Shown here: positions 1 through 7,966 of the stretch, piece by piece
How positions within the stretch are numbered: the first letter of the stretch is position 1
How the letters are laid out: every line of letters begins with the position of its first letter
NCBI RefSeq assembly: GCF_017876165.1
Contig: NZ_JAGINQ010000022.1
Coordinates: forward strand, 1-64,000
DNA length: 64,000 bases
Direction of reading: 5' to 3'
Origin: Azospirillum soli
Lineage (GTDB): Bacteria; Pseudomonadota; Alphaproteobacteria; Azospirillales; Azospirillaceae
Translations under genes and position numbers: made by a program
Notes under the pieces: model-generated
Told to the model about the DNA's origin: nothing
The model's database searches: none
Seen by the model: the letters and a program-made list of their open reading frames with translations, nothing else

Positions 1-101
1 CAACGGTTCAATCAGTGCCCACAGGGCGTCGGAAACGAGAGGAGCTGCCATGCCCCTCCCAACAGCCAAATCCCGGTTTCGTTAGGCGCTCTAAGACGAA
101 C

Positions 102-320
102 CTATGCGTCGCGGCTCGTTGCCGCGAGATCGCGCTGTCTGTCAGCAAGTGCCTTCTGCGCCTTCATCACGGCGGCGCGCTTCTTCGCCAACTTGCCTCG
201 CTTTACCATCTGGTCGGCCTGCCGGCTTGCCGCATCCACTGTCGCATCGGGAAGACCGATCTTCGCGAGGTGCTGGTGCCATTGTTCTTTCGTAATCCCC
301 ATGATTTCGTGCAAACGCAT
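102..320 (-). CDS. small hypothetical basic protein
   Basis: A 72-residue protein beginning MRLHEIMGITKEQW and ending in a long, charged, alanine/lysine/arginine-rich helix (about residues 38-72). I do not recognise a family. The start is supported by GGAGTT eight bases before the ATG on the minus strand, and by the dense inverted repeats that end just upstream of it (339-428), which look like an operator or leader. Charge and helix suggest a nucleic-acid or protein adaptor, but that is a guess. The surroundings (small orphan genes, DUF6641/DUF3768) suggest an accessory or mobile segment. Confidence 0.5.
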   Translation of the reverse strand: MRLHEIMGITKEQWHQHLAKIGLPDATVDAASRQADQMVKRGKLAKKRAAVMKAQKALADRQRDLAATSRDA

Positions 321-338
321 CGTATGTAACTCCTGTGT

Positions 339-428
339 ATTCGTTAACGAATGCGCGAACGCTCACGCATTCGCGAACGTTTGGTGGTTTCGCGGTCTCG
401 TAAACTCGCCCGGTAAACCACCAAACGT
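339..428. repeat. cluster of inverted repeats upstream of the 102-320 gene
   Basis: Three nested or adjacent symmetrical elements can be read: a perfect 14-bp palindrome ATTCGTTAACGAAT at 339-352; an inverted repeat CGAATGCG/CGCATTCG at 348-355 and 366-373 with a 10-base spacer; and 14-bp perfect arms ACGTTTGGTGGTTT (377-390) and AAACCACCAAACGT (415-428) around a 24-base loop. GCGAACG occurs directly repeated inside. Position directly upstream of the small minus-strand gene suggests an operator array or structured leader; iteron-like binding sites are an alternative. Confidence 0.6.
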
Positions 429-472
429 GATGTCTTCTGTTTTCTCGTCCTGCGTCAAAGCTGGAAGAGCAC

Positions 473-542
473 ATTCCCCCCTGTGACAACCACTCACTTA
501 AAGTGAAGCACTGGGTGCTTGCTGGTCGTCACAGGGAGGAAT
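473..542 (-). other. 70-bp branched stem, possible structured RNA or cruciform
   Basis: Arms of 20 bases at 473-492 and 523-542 are complementary apart from two positions. Read as a minus-strand RNA both exceptions become G-U wobbles, so the stem is continuous on that strand only. The enclosed 30 bases hold two further hairpins, CACTT/AAGTG and AAGCAC/GTGCTT (plus-strand 506-520), giving a three-way, cloverleaf-like fold. It lies upstream of the minus-strand gene at 102-320. Function unknown. Confidence 0.5.
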
Positions 543-1121
543 TGTTCGTTCTGCGTATAAAGCCCTCATCGCCCCTTCCGTCGAGGCATTCACAGCAGGC
601 GGAAACCCGATTTCCTGCCATTGACCAGCTTCGCCGGTTCAGTCCTCTCATTCCCTGGCTTGCGCCAGTTTCGGTGCCGCACGACGACCCGGAAGGTGAT
701 CGCCGCGCAGGTGATGGTTGTGTGTGCTCGCCACAGAGCCATCGTCCTTTGTCGCCCTGCCATCAGCAGGGGTGTCCTACTTACGGGGCCGTTACCAGCC
801 TCCTTATTCCGCCGACCGCCCTGGGTAGGTTGGTGCCATTACAGGGGTTACGTTGCGGTGCCCTCCTGGTGGGCTGGCCTACACTCCTCTCGGCCTTCGT
901 GTGTTCCTATCGGCTCCCGCCGGTCCTTCCACACAGCGGATACGCAACCGCCATTCTGTTCCAGGTATGTGCTATTCGATAGGTATTTATACGCCACACG
1001 ACGGCGAATTTATCAAAATGTTGCGGAGATGTGTGTAATAATGCTTAATCAGATTTACAATGTACTGGTGTCAGAGCGTATCTGCTCGTCACAAGTGGAA
1101 TTTAGTCGTGTTTGGCTGGGA
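543..1121. other. no supported gene
   Basis: About 580 bases with open frames in several phases but none with convincing codon usage, start signal or recognisable product; the translations are proline/arginine/serine-rich noise. GC falls noticeably between about 960 and 1180. I see no tRNA, group II intron domain V or transposon end here. It may hold a plasmid-like control region or decayed sequence. Confidence 0.4.
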
Positions 1122-1364
1122 TCAAGTAGCCGTTATTACAGTAATGTGCGCGCTACTGGTCGGCAGCCAAGCATTCAGGTACTGACAAGCCTTGCGCTTC
1201 GTCTTGAACGCCTTGCTGCCACGTTGGCGGAACGCAATCCCCGATCGGCGACGGCAAACCGCCTGCGACGCTGTGCGGACACCGTTTGGGGCAACATAGA
1301 CCAGCGTAGCCTTTGCCGAACGCCTCGTCGCCGTACAGTGCGTTCCGCCTCGGTGCTTGCCCAA
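1122..1364 (-). CDS. possible small arginine-rich hypothetical protein
   Basis: An 80-residue frame opening with TTG preceded by AGGG at a seven-base spacing. The product is strongly basic with several cysteines and a central RRRSGIAFRQRG stretch; third positions are moderately GC-rich, which is why it is kept. No family recognised. It sits 16 bases after the small gene at 1381-1575 and on the same strand, so the two could be co-transcribed. It may equally be a chance frame. Confidence 0.3.
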   Translation of the reverse strand: MGKHRGGTHCTATRRSAKATLVYVAPNGVRTASQAVCRRRSGIAFRQRGSKAFKTKRKACQYLNAWLPTSSAHITVITAT

Positions 1365-1380
1365 ATAGCAGCCCTAGCGA

Positions 1381-1575
1381 TCAAACGCGCTGGTTGCGCT
1401 TCTGGCGCGCTTCGCGTGCGGCGGCAATGCCAGCGACACATCGGTGCTGAATGAGGCGAACGCGAGCCTCAAAGTTCTCCATGCTCTCCTTCGACAATGG
1501 CTTGTTTCCTGGTTGAGTTGGGACTGGTAAGTCAGCATCGATATGCTGGATGTCGTCGATATAAGTCTTGTCCAT
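1381..1575 (-). CDS. small hypothetical protein
   Basis: A 64-residue protein starting MDKTYIDDIQHID and ending REARQKRNQRV, acidic at the start and basic at the end. The ATG is preceded by GAGAAG. No recognisable domain. The mixed composition, sensible start and hairpins in the upstream region (1602-1666) favour a real gene in this accessory segment, transcribed divergently from the DUF6641 gene. Confidence 0.45.
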   Translation of the reverse strand: MDKTYIDDIQHIDADLPVPTQPGNKPLSKESMENFEARVRLIQHRCVAGIAAAREARQKRNQRV

Positions 1576-1601
1576 GTTTGGTCTTCTCGTTGGAAATTAA
1601 C

Positions 1602-1666
1602 GCTACTACACGAGTAGCAGGTGTATTTAGTCCGCTACGGCGAACAGCCCTTCACTTCAGGTGAAG
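1602..1666. promoter_or_regulatory. hairpins in divergent promoter region
   Basis: Between the minus-strand gene starting at 1575 and the plus-strand gene starting at 1765 are two short perfect hairpins, GCTACT/AGTAGC (1602-1607, 1613-1618) and CTTCAC/GTGAAG (1650-1655, 1661-1666). They may be operators or leader structures for one or both genes. No clear -35/-10 pair was identified. Confidence 0.35.
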
Positions 1667-1764
1667 AGGGTATTTTGAGATTTTAGGACCGTGACTCAAC
1701 CTAGGGTATTGAATGGCGTTGCCACGGTGTTATCGTTGGGGATCAGAACAAATGGAGAACTCCA

Positions 1765-2235
1765 ATGAGCATCCTGGACAGCCTGACGCTGACGAGCACC
1801 GCGAAGCGCATCGATACCAGCCCAGTCGGCACCGCTCGCCGCAAGTTGCTCGACGCGCTGGCGCTTCAGATTGAAGCCGCGACGGCAACGATCAAAGGCG
1901 AGGCGTTTATTCGCCGTGTCGGCCGGTGGGTGGAGGTCAATGGCACGAAGGAACGCCGTGACGTTCCGGTTCGTTTCCGGCCCTGGTGGTGGAAGGACGA
2001 GGCGGGAACGATCCACCTCCACATCCACTACGGCAACAGGCCACTCGAACTCAAGCCCGGCAAGGCCGCGATCACGGTCGGTGCGATGGACAACCTGCTG
2101 CCCACGCTGGAGCAGATCAAGCGGGCGGTGGCGGCGGGTGAACTCGACAAGGCGATGACCGAGGCGGTCGTGCGGCGGCAGCGCGTGCTGCAGAAGCCGG
2201 CCACGACCGTCAAGGCCGGAAAGACCGCGCATTGA
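1765..2235 (+). CDS. DUF6641 family protein
   Basis: A 156-residue protein (MSILDSLTLTSTAKR...) resembling the DUF6641 family: N-terminal helix, a central VPVRFRPWWW segment, a beta-rich HLHIHYGNR stretch, then a helical end with LLPTLEQIKRAVAAGELD. The family has no known biochemical function and is found mostly in plasmids and genomic islands of proteobacteria. The ATG follows GGAGAAC. Its TGA overlaps the TTG start of the DUF3768 gene by three bases, so the pair is translationally coupled. Family assignment is from memory of the sequence pattern. Confidence 0.6.
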   Translation: MSILDSLTLTSTAKRIDTSPVGTARRKLLDALALQIEAATATIKGEAFIRRVGRWVEVNGTKERRDVPVRFRPWWWKDEAGTIHLHIHYGNRPLELKPGKAAITVGAMDNLLPTLEQIKRAVAAGELDKAMTEAVVRRQRVLQKPATTVKAGKTAH

Positions 2236-2573
2236 CCGGGGAGGTGAAGGGGCGTGCGGCAGAGATCGCACGCCTCAACGACCATCTACGCCGGACCTTC
2301 GAAGGCGGCCGGGTGGTCATCACCGCCGGTATCGCGGCACTCGATCCCCTTCGCGTCAATCTCATTCTGGCCGGAGTGCGGACATTCAGTGCATTCACGG
2401 CGGACAATGACCCGTGTGGCGAACATGATTGCGCGACCATGACGGTGCGAGACACGCAGATCATGTGGAAGATCGACTACTACGATCCCACGATGACCTA
2501 CCTATCGACCGATGCCGCCGATCCCATCTCGGCCGTGCGGGTACTGACAATCATGTTGGCAAACGAGTATTAG
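2232..2573 (+). CDS. DUF3768 domain protein
   Basis: A 113-residue protein matching the DUF3768 pattern: NDHLRRTF near the start, GGRVVITAGIAAL, then FTADNDPCGEHD, IMWKIDYYDPTM and a conserved end RVLTIMLANEY. DUF3768 is a small family of unknown function common on alphaproteobacterial plasmids, phages and islands. It begins at a TTG embedded in the stop of the DUF6641 gene, arguing for co-translation and a joint role. The conserved DNDP..EHD block could bind metal or nucleotide, but this is not established. Confidence 0.7.
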   Translation: MTGEVKGRAAEIARLNDHLRRTFEGGRVVITAGIAALDPLRVNLILAGVRTFSAFTADNDPCGEHDCATMTVRDTQIMWKIDYYDPTMTYLSTDAADPISAVRVLTIMLANEY

Positions 2574-2722
2574 AGACTGTTCCGTTTCCGGTCTCGTGCC
2601 CGCAATGTTGCGAACTCGTTGCGAACTGCCAAAGTGGGCTGAAAAATCGTTTTACATCAATGCATTATTTTCAGTGGAGTAAGCCACTGCATCACGCAGC
2701 AGCAGCCGATGGGGTGAGGCCT

Positions 2723-2751
2723 CATCCCCTCGCCCAATGGACGAGGGGATG
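2723..2751. terminator. hairpin between convergent genes
   Basis: Ten-base perfect arms CATCCCCTCG (2723-2732) and CGAGGGGATG (2742-2751) with a nine-base loop, placed between the end of the DUF3768 gene and the end of the patatin gene. There is no U-tract on either side, so termination is plausible but not proven. Confidence 0.4.
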
Positions 2752-2768
2752 GCGATGCCGTCTGGCGA

Positions 2769-3818
2769 TCAGACCAGTTCCGGAACCTTTTCCTTCGTGG
2801 GAACCGGATTGCGGACCGACAGCGGATCGCGGGGCGTGCTCAGGGCGGAGACGACGGCCTGGAACGCCGCGCTGTTGCGGTCGAGCAAATCCTGCGTCAA
2901 GGCCTTCAGGTTGGCGATGTTCGCCTCGCTCGCGTCGTCCATCGCGTCGCTGGCGCCCTTAAGGCTGGTCTGGAAGCGGTAGTAGTCGTCGTTCGCAAGG
3001 ATCTGGCGAAGCTGGTAGTCCACCGCGTCGGACGGGCCGCCCAGCGCGAGGTCGATGATGGTGGTGATACCCCAGCCCAGCGCGCCGCCGAGGATGTGGT
3101 GCGAAAGGTCGATCGGCTGGGTTAGCTGGCCGGTGCCGAGCGACAGGACGAAGAAGTTGTCGGCTTCGGGGAACAGCTTGTACGCGGAAGCGAGGGCGCA
3201 CATGGCCGGGTTGTTGGCGACCATGCCGCCGTCGACCAGCGTGAAGCTGTCCTCCGGCGTGCCGGCGTTCTTGCGGTTGGTAATCTGGGCGGGCGGGAAA
3301 TAGGTCGGCGCCGCCGAGGTCGCCCGGCAGACGTCGCGGAGCCGGAAATCCTCGGCCAGCACATCGGTGGACGGATCGCGCCGGCTGTCGGTGTCGCGGC
3401 GCGCGCGCCAGCTTTTGAAGAACTCCGGCCGGCGGCGGATGATGTCGTAGCTGGTCACCAGCAGTTCGGTGTCCGTCACGTCCGACAGCCATGCGTCGCC
3501 GAAATCCTCCTTCAGCAGCTTTTCGAGGCTGGCCGGGGAGTATTTGTCCGACACCACGCCTTCGACCGGGCTGAGCCAGGAGCTTGGGAAGATGTCCTTG
3601 CCCTTGTTCTCGTAAAGATCGACGAGGCTGGCCGCGTTCAGGTCCTCACGGCCGAGCGCCAGGGCGGCGGCGATGATGCCGCCCGTCGACGTTCCGGAAA
3701 TCATGTGGAACGCCGAGGAGAGCTTGCCGACCTTTTCCTCAAGCGCCTTCAGAACCAGCGCGGGGATGAGGCCCCGGATTCCGCCGCCATCCACCGAAAG
3801 AATTCGAACCGTGGACAT
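2769..3818 (-). CDS. patatin-like phospholipase
   Basis: A 349-residue patatin-family lipid acyl hydrolase. The glycine-rich oxyanion loop DGGGIRG lies near residue 10, the nucleophile elbow is GTSTG (Ser near residue 43), and the catalytic dyad aspartate is in LVDGGM near residue 200. Patatins hydrolyse phospholipid or glycolipid acyl esters. The start at 3818 is chosen over the upstream extension because AAGGGTGG precedes that ATG and homology begins immediately (MSTVRILSVDGGG). No signal peptide. Neighbours give no cyclase or sensor gene, so a CBASS-type CapV effector role is not supported; a housekeeping or virulence-type cytosolic lipase is more likely. Confidence 0.85.
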   Translation of the reverse strand: MSTVRILSVDGGGIRGLIPALVLKALEEKVGKLSSAFHMISGTSTGGIIAAALALGREDLNAASLVDLYENKGKDIFPSSWLSPVEGVVSDKYSPASLEKLLKEDFGDAWLSDVTDTELLVTSYDIIRRRPEFFKSWRARRDTDSRRDPSTDVLAEDFRLRDVCRATSAAPTYFPPAQITNRKNAGTPEDSFTLVDGGMVANNPAMCALASAYKLFPEADNFFVLSLGTGQLTQPIDLSHHILGGALGWGITTIIDLALGGPSDAVDYQLRQILANDDYYRFQTSLKGASDAMDDASEANIANLKALTQDLLDRNSAAFQAVVSALSTPRDPLSVRNPVPTKEKVPELV

Positions 3819-3997
3819 GAGACCACCCTTTTGAGATTTCCTTGGCCGCACACGCGCAATGAAAACGTAAATCAGATAAACTTCCCTTAAAAAGAGAATT
3901 TTCGCAGCGACAGGAGGGGCAAACACCCTGGAAGAAATCGGCATGTTGCGGCCAATCGCGCCTTGAAAGTGCGCGGGCTTGGGCGCATCTTCTTAAT

Positions 3998-4297
3998 ATG
4001 CAGTTAAATCCGGCCATATTGCCCCAGGTGGCAAAGCCCCAACCGCCGATCACCCCGGCGATGCAGTTGGCTTTGTCCCCGGCGGTGCAGGCCGCGCAGC
4101 AGACCACGGCCACGGTCAAGACCCAGACGGTTCAGGCGCCGCAGGCAGTCGGCAAGACCGATCCGACGCGGGACGTCCGCAACGCGACGCAGAGCGGGCA
4201 GGCCATGGACACGCAGGCGAACGCCGTGCAGGCGCGCACCAACGGGCGCGGCTATGGCATGGGCCACCGTGGTTCGATGCTGGACGTGACGGTGTAG
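3998..4297 (+). CDS. small low-complexity hypothetical protein
   Basis: A 99-residue protein rich in Gln, Ala, Thr and Pro (MQLNPAILPQVAKPQPP...), predicted disordered, ending GYGMGHRGSMLDVTV. Codon usage is typical of the chromosome. It converges on the FlgC-like gene with a 53-base gap. Composition resembles small flagellum-associated or cell-surface disordered proteins, but no family is recognised and no signal peptide is visible. Confidence 0.55.
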   Translation: MQLNPAILPQVAKPQPPITPAMQLALSPAVQAAQQTTATVKTQTVQAPQAVGKTDPTRDVRNATQSGQAMDTQANAVQARTNGRGYGMGHRGSMLDVTV

Positions 4298-4350
4298 GGC
4301 CGATCAGTCAAAAGGCGTTGTTGCGCGCGTCCCTTTTCAAACCGTCCTTT

Positions 4351-4773
4351 TCAAACTTTTGAATCCAGCAGGGACTTCATCATCTCGTCCTGGGTGCGGG
4401 CGACCGAAATGTTGGCCTGATAAGCCCGGCTGGCGGCGATTTGGTTCACCTGTTCACGGGCGAGATCGACGTTGGGGGCCGCAACCATCCCCTGCGCGTC
4501 GGCGTAAGAGGCGTCCGGCTCGTATTCCGGCAGATAGGCGGGGGTGATCGGCTTGAAGACGGCGCGGGTGCCGGCCGCTTCGGTGCCGAAACGCTGCTCG
4601 CTCTGCGCCACGTTGAGCGGCTGGTAGGGGGCAGGCTTGCCATCCGGGACCGTGCCGGCGGAGTCGGGCAGGGCGCCCTTGCTGCGGACGTTGGCGATGT
4701 TGGAGGCCGACGCCTCGACCCGGCGGGTCTGAGCCATCATGCCGCTGACGGCGATTTCAAGCGAGCTGGACAT
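4351..4773 (-). CDS. FlgC-like flagellar rod protein
   Basis: A 140-residue protein with both signatures of the axial flagellar rod family: N-terminal MMAQTRRVEASASNIANVRS (ASNIAN rod motif near residue 23) and C-terminal PNVDLAREQVNQIAASRAYQANI (near residues 99-122). These helices coil together in the periplasmic basal-body rod. The size matches FlgC (about 135 residues). No other flagellar gene is in the window, so this is a solitary paralogue rather than part of the main flgBC-fliE operon. It may serve a second (lateral) flagellar system or be a diverged copy. Confidence 0.75.
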   Translation of the reverse strand: MSSSLEIAVSGMMAQTRRVEASASNIANVRSKGALPDSAGTVPDGKPAPYQPLNVAQSEQRFGTEAAGTRAVFKPITPAYLPEYEPDASYADAQGMVAAPNVDLAREQVNQIAASRAYQANISVARTQDEMMKSLLDSKV

Positions 4774-4989
4774 GGTGGGCGCTCCCAGCGGGCGGTTCGT
4801 GGTGAGAGTGTACCACCTCCGCGCGGACGAGGGAAACGCGGGCGCGGGAAATTGGGCCCGTATCTTTGCCGTGTATCTTTGCCTGTCCTTGGGCCATTAT
4901 CGAAGCGCCATTGTCGGGTGCGGCCGGCGGCGGTTTCTCGCGTCGCCGCGCCCTCGGTCCAGCGCCTGGGTCCCGGAGCCGTCCGTTCC

Positions 4990-5814
4990 ATGTTCCACAC
5001 CGCCTTCGACATGATCGCCGCCGGCCGGACCGATGTCGGACGCACCCGGTCGCGCAACGAGGACAGCTTTCACCTGAGCCTCGAATCGGGGCTGGCGCTG
5101 GTGTGCGACGGCATGGGCGGGCATGCGGGCGGAGACGTCGCCAGCCGTACCGCCGTGGACGCCATCGCCGACTTCATCACCGAATGCGCTCCGGGCGAAC
5201 CGCCGATGTCGGAGGGGGCCGAAGGCTGCGACGAGCGTACGCTCTCGGAATCCGTCGCGGTGGAACCGGCCGTGCAGAACGCGGTGGCGGTCGCGCGTTC
5301 GGCCGTGCAACTCGCCAACCGGCGCATCCACGCCCTAAACGTGGAGCGCGGTTTCGCCGAGGGGCGGGGCATGGGCACGACGGTGGTCGGGCTGTGGTGG
5401 GTGCCGGGGACCGGCAAGCTGATCGCCTTCCACGCCGGGGACAGCCGGTTGTACCGCCTGCGCGACGGTGAACTGCGCCAGATGACCAAGGACCACAGCC
5501 TGTATCAGATGTGGCTCGACGGCGGGCGACGAGGGACGGCGCCGCACAAGAACATCATCGTGCGCGCGCTGGGCACCGGAGAGCATGCCGATCCGGACAT
5601 CTCCGTCCATGGGCTGATGCCGGATGATGTGTACCTGCTGTGCTCCGATGGGCTGAACGGCATGGTGCCGGATGCGGCGATCGCGCGAGTCCTGGACCGC
5701 GATGGGCGGCAGGGGGTGGAGGGCGCTTGCGCCCGGCTGGTCGATCTGGCCAACCAGGGCGGCGGGCACGACAACATCACGGTCGTCGTCGCCCGGTTCG
5801 CGCTGCGCGCTTAA
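4990..5814 (+). CDS. PP2C-family serine/threonine phosphatase
   Basis: A 274-residue Stp1/PppA-type phosphatase. All metal-site blocks are visible: RSRNEDSF near residue 18, CDGMGGHAGGD near 40, GTTVVGLWW and HAGDSRLYRL in the middle, LLCSDGLNGMV, and the final GGHDNITVVV. It should dephosphorylate phosphoserine/threonine in the cytoplasm. The start at 4990 gives the normal family N terminus (DVGRTRSRNED). It converges on the pseudokinase gene and their stop codons share the bases TTAA (5811-5814), a tight pairing of an apparently active phosphatase with a catalytically dead kinase-like protein. Confidence 0.88.
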   Translation: MFHTAFDMIAAGRTDVGRTRSRNEDSFHLSLESGLALVCDGMGGHAGGDVASRTAVDAIADFITECAPGEPPMSEGAEGCDERTLSESVAVEPAVQNAVAVARSAVQLANRRIHALNVERGFAEGRGMGTTVVGLWWVPGTGKLIAFHAGDSRLYRLRDGELRQMTKDHSLYQMWLDGGRRGTAPHKNIIVRALGTGEHADPDISVHGLMPDDVYLLCSDGLNGMVPDAAIARVLDRDGRQGVEGACARLVDLANQGGGHDNITVVVARFALRA

Positions 5815-7370
5815 GGCGCCGTCGTTGCTATGAACCGCGCGGTCGCGAGCGTCTGCGGGCCGGAGGCGTCCAGGGCGCGCTTCAATTCCGGCAGGTAAGC
5901 AGAGGCGGCTTCGGCCTCCGGTCGCGGAGTCGAGAACAGCGGCGATGCGCTGGCGACAACGACGATCAACTCGTTTCCGAACGGCGGGCCGATGGTCCAG
6001 AAGCGTCCCCCGGCGGCGCGGTCGCCAAGACGCCGCAAGGCGCGGGGGTCGGTCAGGCCGCTCGTCTCCAGCGGGTTGGGGAGCAGGTGCACGACGTTGC
6101 CGTCCGCCGTGTAGTAGTCCACCTGCAGATGCGCCGGAAAATCCGGGGCGGTGACGTCGAACACCAGCTCCTGACCGCCGCGGTAAATCGCATCGGACGC
6201 GGCCAAGCTGATCTTCAGCGGTGCCGGCGCCATGCCGTTGGCCGTGCGTGACGCCTCGATCAGCGTGAGCGGTTCGCACAGGGCGGGGGAGGCGAGGCGC
6301 AGGTCGATCCGGTGCGGTTGGCCTTGCGTGTGCTGATCGAGGATGGCGTGGAGCTGCGGACGGATTGATTCGCTGGTCGCCGTGCCGGTCACAGTGATCC
6401 GGCCGTCGTCCTCGGCGAGAGTCAGGACGGCACAGCGGATGTCCTGCAAGGATTTGCGCAGATCCGCAAGGGCAGGGGCGGCGGGTGGCGGTGGAGGCTC
6501 TTCCGGTTCGGGGGCGGCTTTGGCCTGCCGTTCGGGCTCTTCCTCAACGGAAGGCGGGCTGGGCGGCGGTTCGGGAGCAGCCGGGACGATCGGTGCTTCC
6601 GGTGAGGAAGCCTGGGACGGCGGGGGCAGAGGCTCCGAAAGGGCATACCCCAGGGCACCGGCTGCGGCAGCCAGGGCCAGCGATGCGGTGATGAACAACG
6701 GCGCCCGGCTGCGGGATTTGACCCTTGGAGCCGCCGCGTTCCGGATTTCGGCGACGGCTTCCGCGAAGGTGGCGGCCGTAGGGAAATCGGTGGTCAGCAG
6801 CGCCGTCACGGCGGGTGAGGGCGCTTCACCCCGCACCAGAGTGGCCAGGATGGCGCGCGCGGCCTTGATGTCGTCGGCCGGGCCGGCGTCGGGCGCAACG
6901 AGGCCGCCGCTGCCGAATCCGGTGACCTTGATCGTGCCGTTCGCGTCGATCAGGACATCCGCCAGCCCCAGCGTTCCGTGTGTGAGACCGGCCCTATGGG
7001 CGTGGTCGAGCGCGGCCAGCAGCTGGGCCAGGATGGACAGCGCCTGATCGGAGGACGGAGGCTCGCCCGATTCCAGAATGCGGTCGAGGGGGCGGGCCTC
7101 CACACAATCCATGGCGACGAAGGCCGTGCCGCCATGCTCGCCCGAGGCTTGAATGGCGATGATGTTGGGGTGCGACAACCGCGCCGCGGCGCGGGCGTCA
7201 CCGCGAAAGCGATCGAGGGCGGCATCGCCGATATTGGCGAGCGGGATTGTCTTCAGAGCGACTGTCCGGCCCGTCGCGGGATCGTACGCGCGATGGACGA
7301 CGCCGGTCGCCCCACGGCCGATTTCGCCGAGAAGATCGTATTTCCCGAGCTTGCGCGTCCCGTGCGTCAC
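5811..7370 (-). CDS. membrane-anchored Ser/Thr pseudokinase with DUF4384 domain
   Basis: A 519-residue protein: Hanks-type kinase fold (residues about 8-190), alanine-rich transmembrane helix (about 224-245), proline/glutamate-rich linker, and a C-terminal periplasmic region with a DUF4384-like segment (LQVDYYTADGNVVHLLPNP). The glycine loop GRGATGVV and ATP-site lysine (VALK, Lys 40) remain, but HRD is HGT (131-133), the following KPAN is GLAD, and DFG is GFG (151-153), so the catalytic base, catalytic lysine and magnesium ligand are all lost. It is therefore best called a pseudokinase signalling or scaffold protein. The GTG at 7370 is preferred because GAAGGA precedes it; an in-frame ATG at 7439 is the alternative. 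Confidence 0.82.
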   Translation of the reverse strand: MTHGTRKLGKYDLLGEIGRGATGVVHRAYDPATGRTVALKTIPLANIGDAALDRFRGDARAAARLSHPNIIAIQASGEHGGTAFVAMDCVEARPLDRILESGEPPSSDQALSILAQLLAALDHAHRAGLTHGTLGLADVLIDANGTIKVTGFGSGGLVAPDAGPADDIKAARAILATLVRGEAPSPAVTALLTTDFPTAATFAEAVAEIRNAAAPRVKSRSRAPLFITASLALAAAAGALGYALSEPLPPPSQASSPEAPIVPAAPEPPPSPPSVEEEPERQAKAAPEPEEPPPPPAAPALADLRKSLQDIRCAVLTLAEDDGRITVTGTATSESIRPQLHAILDQHTQGQPHRIDLRLASPALCEPLTLIEASRTANGMAPAPLKISLAASDAIYRGGQELVFDVTAPDFPAHLQVDYYTADGNVVHLLPNPLETSGLTDPRALRRLGDRAAGGRFWTIGPPFGNELIVVVASASPLFSTPRPEAEAASAYLPELKRALDASGPQTLATARFIATTAP

Positions 7371-7527
7371 GCCGTGTCCTTCATCCACGCATCCTGTTCT
7401 TTGTAGCGCGGATTCCGAACCCAGCCAACGGTGGAACATACCGGGGGATGGTTACCCCTGAGGTGGCATGAAAGTCATATAAGCAAGATTATGGAAAACA
7501 ATTTGCGAGGATGGAGTAGGGTGGCAG

Positions 7528-7818
7528 TCAGAGGTTTGGCTTCGGCTTCTTTCGCGTGGATTGTTTGACCGGAGCCGGTTCCTCGTCGAAACGTTCGGCG
7601 GTCATGGGCCGGGGTTTGCGGCGCTGGGGCGGCGCGACGCCTCCGGCGGGAACGATCTCCTGCGTGTTGCGCGCGAAGGCGTCACCGCATTGGCCCCGCG
7701 CTTGCGCGTCAGCGAGTTCCGTATCGCCCAACTGCCAGCAATCGACCGTGTGCACGGCGCACCCCGGCAGAGCGAGCGCCAACAGCACGGCCATACGTTT
7801 CAGCGCTTTTGCGCCCAT
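7528..7818 (-). CDS. small lipoprotein, unknown function
   Basis: A 96-residue exported protein with a short signal peptide and lipobox LALPGC (Cys about residue 20), followed by VHTVDCWQLGDTELADA and a basic, proline-rich tail (KQSTRKKPKPNL). It would be a membrane lipoprotein. Two further cysteines after the lipobox could form a disulphide. No family recognised. It lies between the pseudokinase gene and the Hyf-like operon, on the same strand as both. Confidence 0.6.
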   Translation of the reverse strand: MGAKALKRMAVLLALALPGCAVHTVDCWQLGDTELADAQARGQCGDAFARNTQEIVPAGGVAPPQRRKPRPMTAERFDEEPAPVKQSTRKKPKPNL

Positions 7819-7966
7819 GCCCCCGAGGACCCGCGTTTGTCACAGCTGCCTGCGACTATACGGCGGTCGCGCGGCGGCGGTTCGGGGCGATGCGACTCAC
7901 CCTATGGTGCGTCGGCGTTAGCACGTTCGTCCATCCAGCCGGCCGTTCATCGGGTTGGCGTCCGTT

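Noticed and set aside
543..1121. Group II intron, retron or plasmid replication gene
   Set aside because: No reverse transcriptase, no domain V signature and no Rep protein can be read; only generic inverted repeats are nearby.
2769..3818. Patatin as a CBASS (CapV) effector
   Set aside because: No CD-NTase, cap2/cap3 or other defence gene is adjacent; the gene is a stand-alone lipase.
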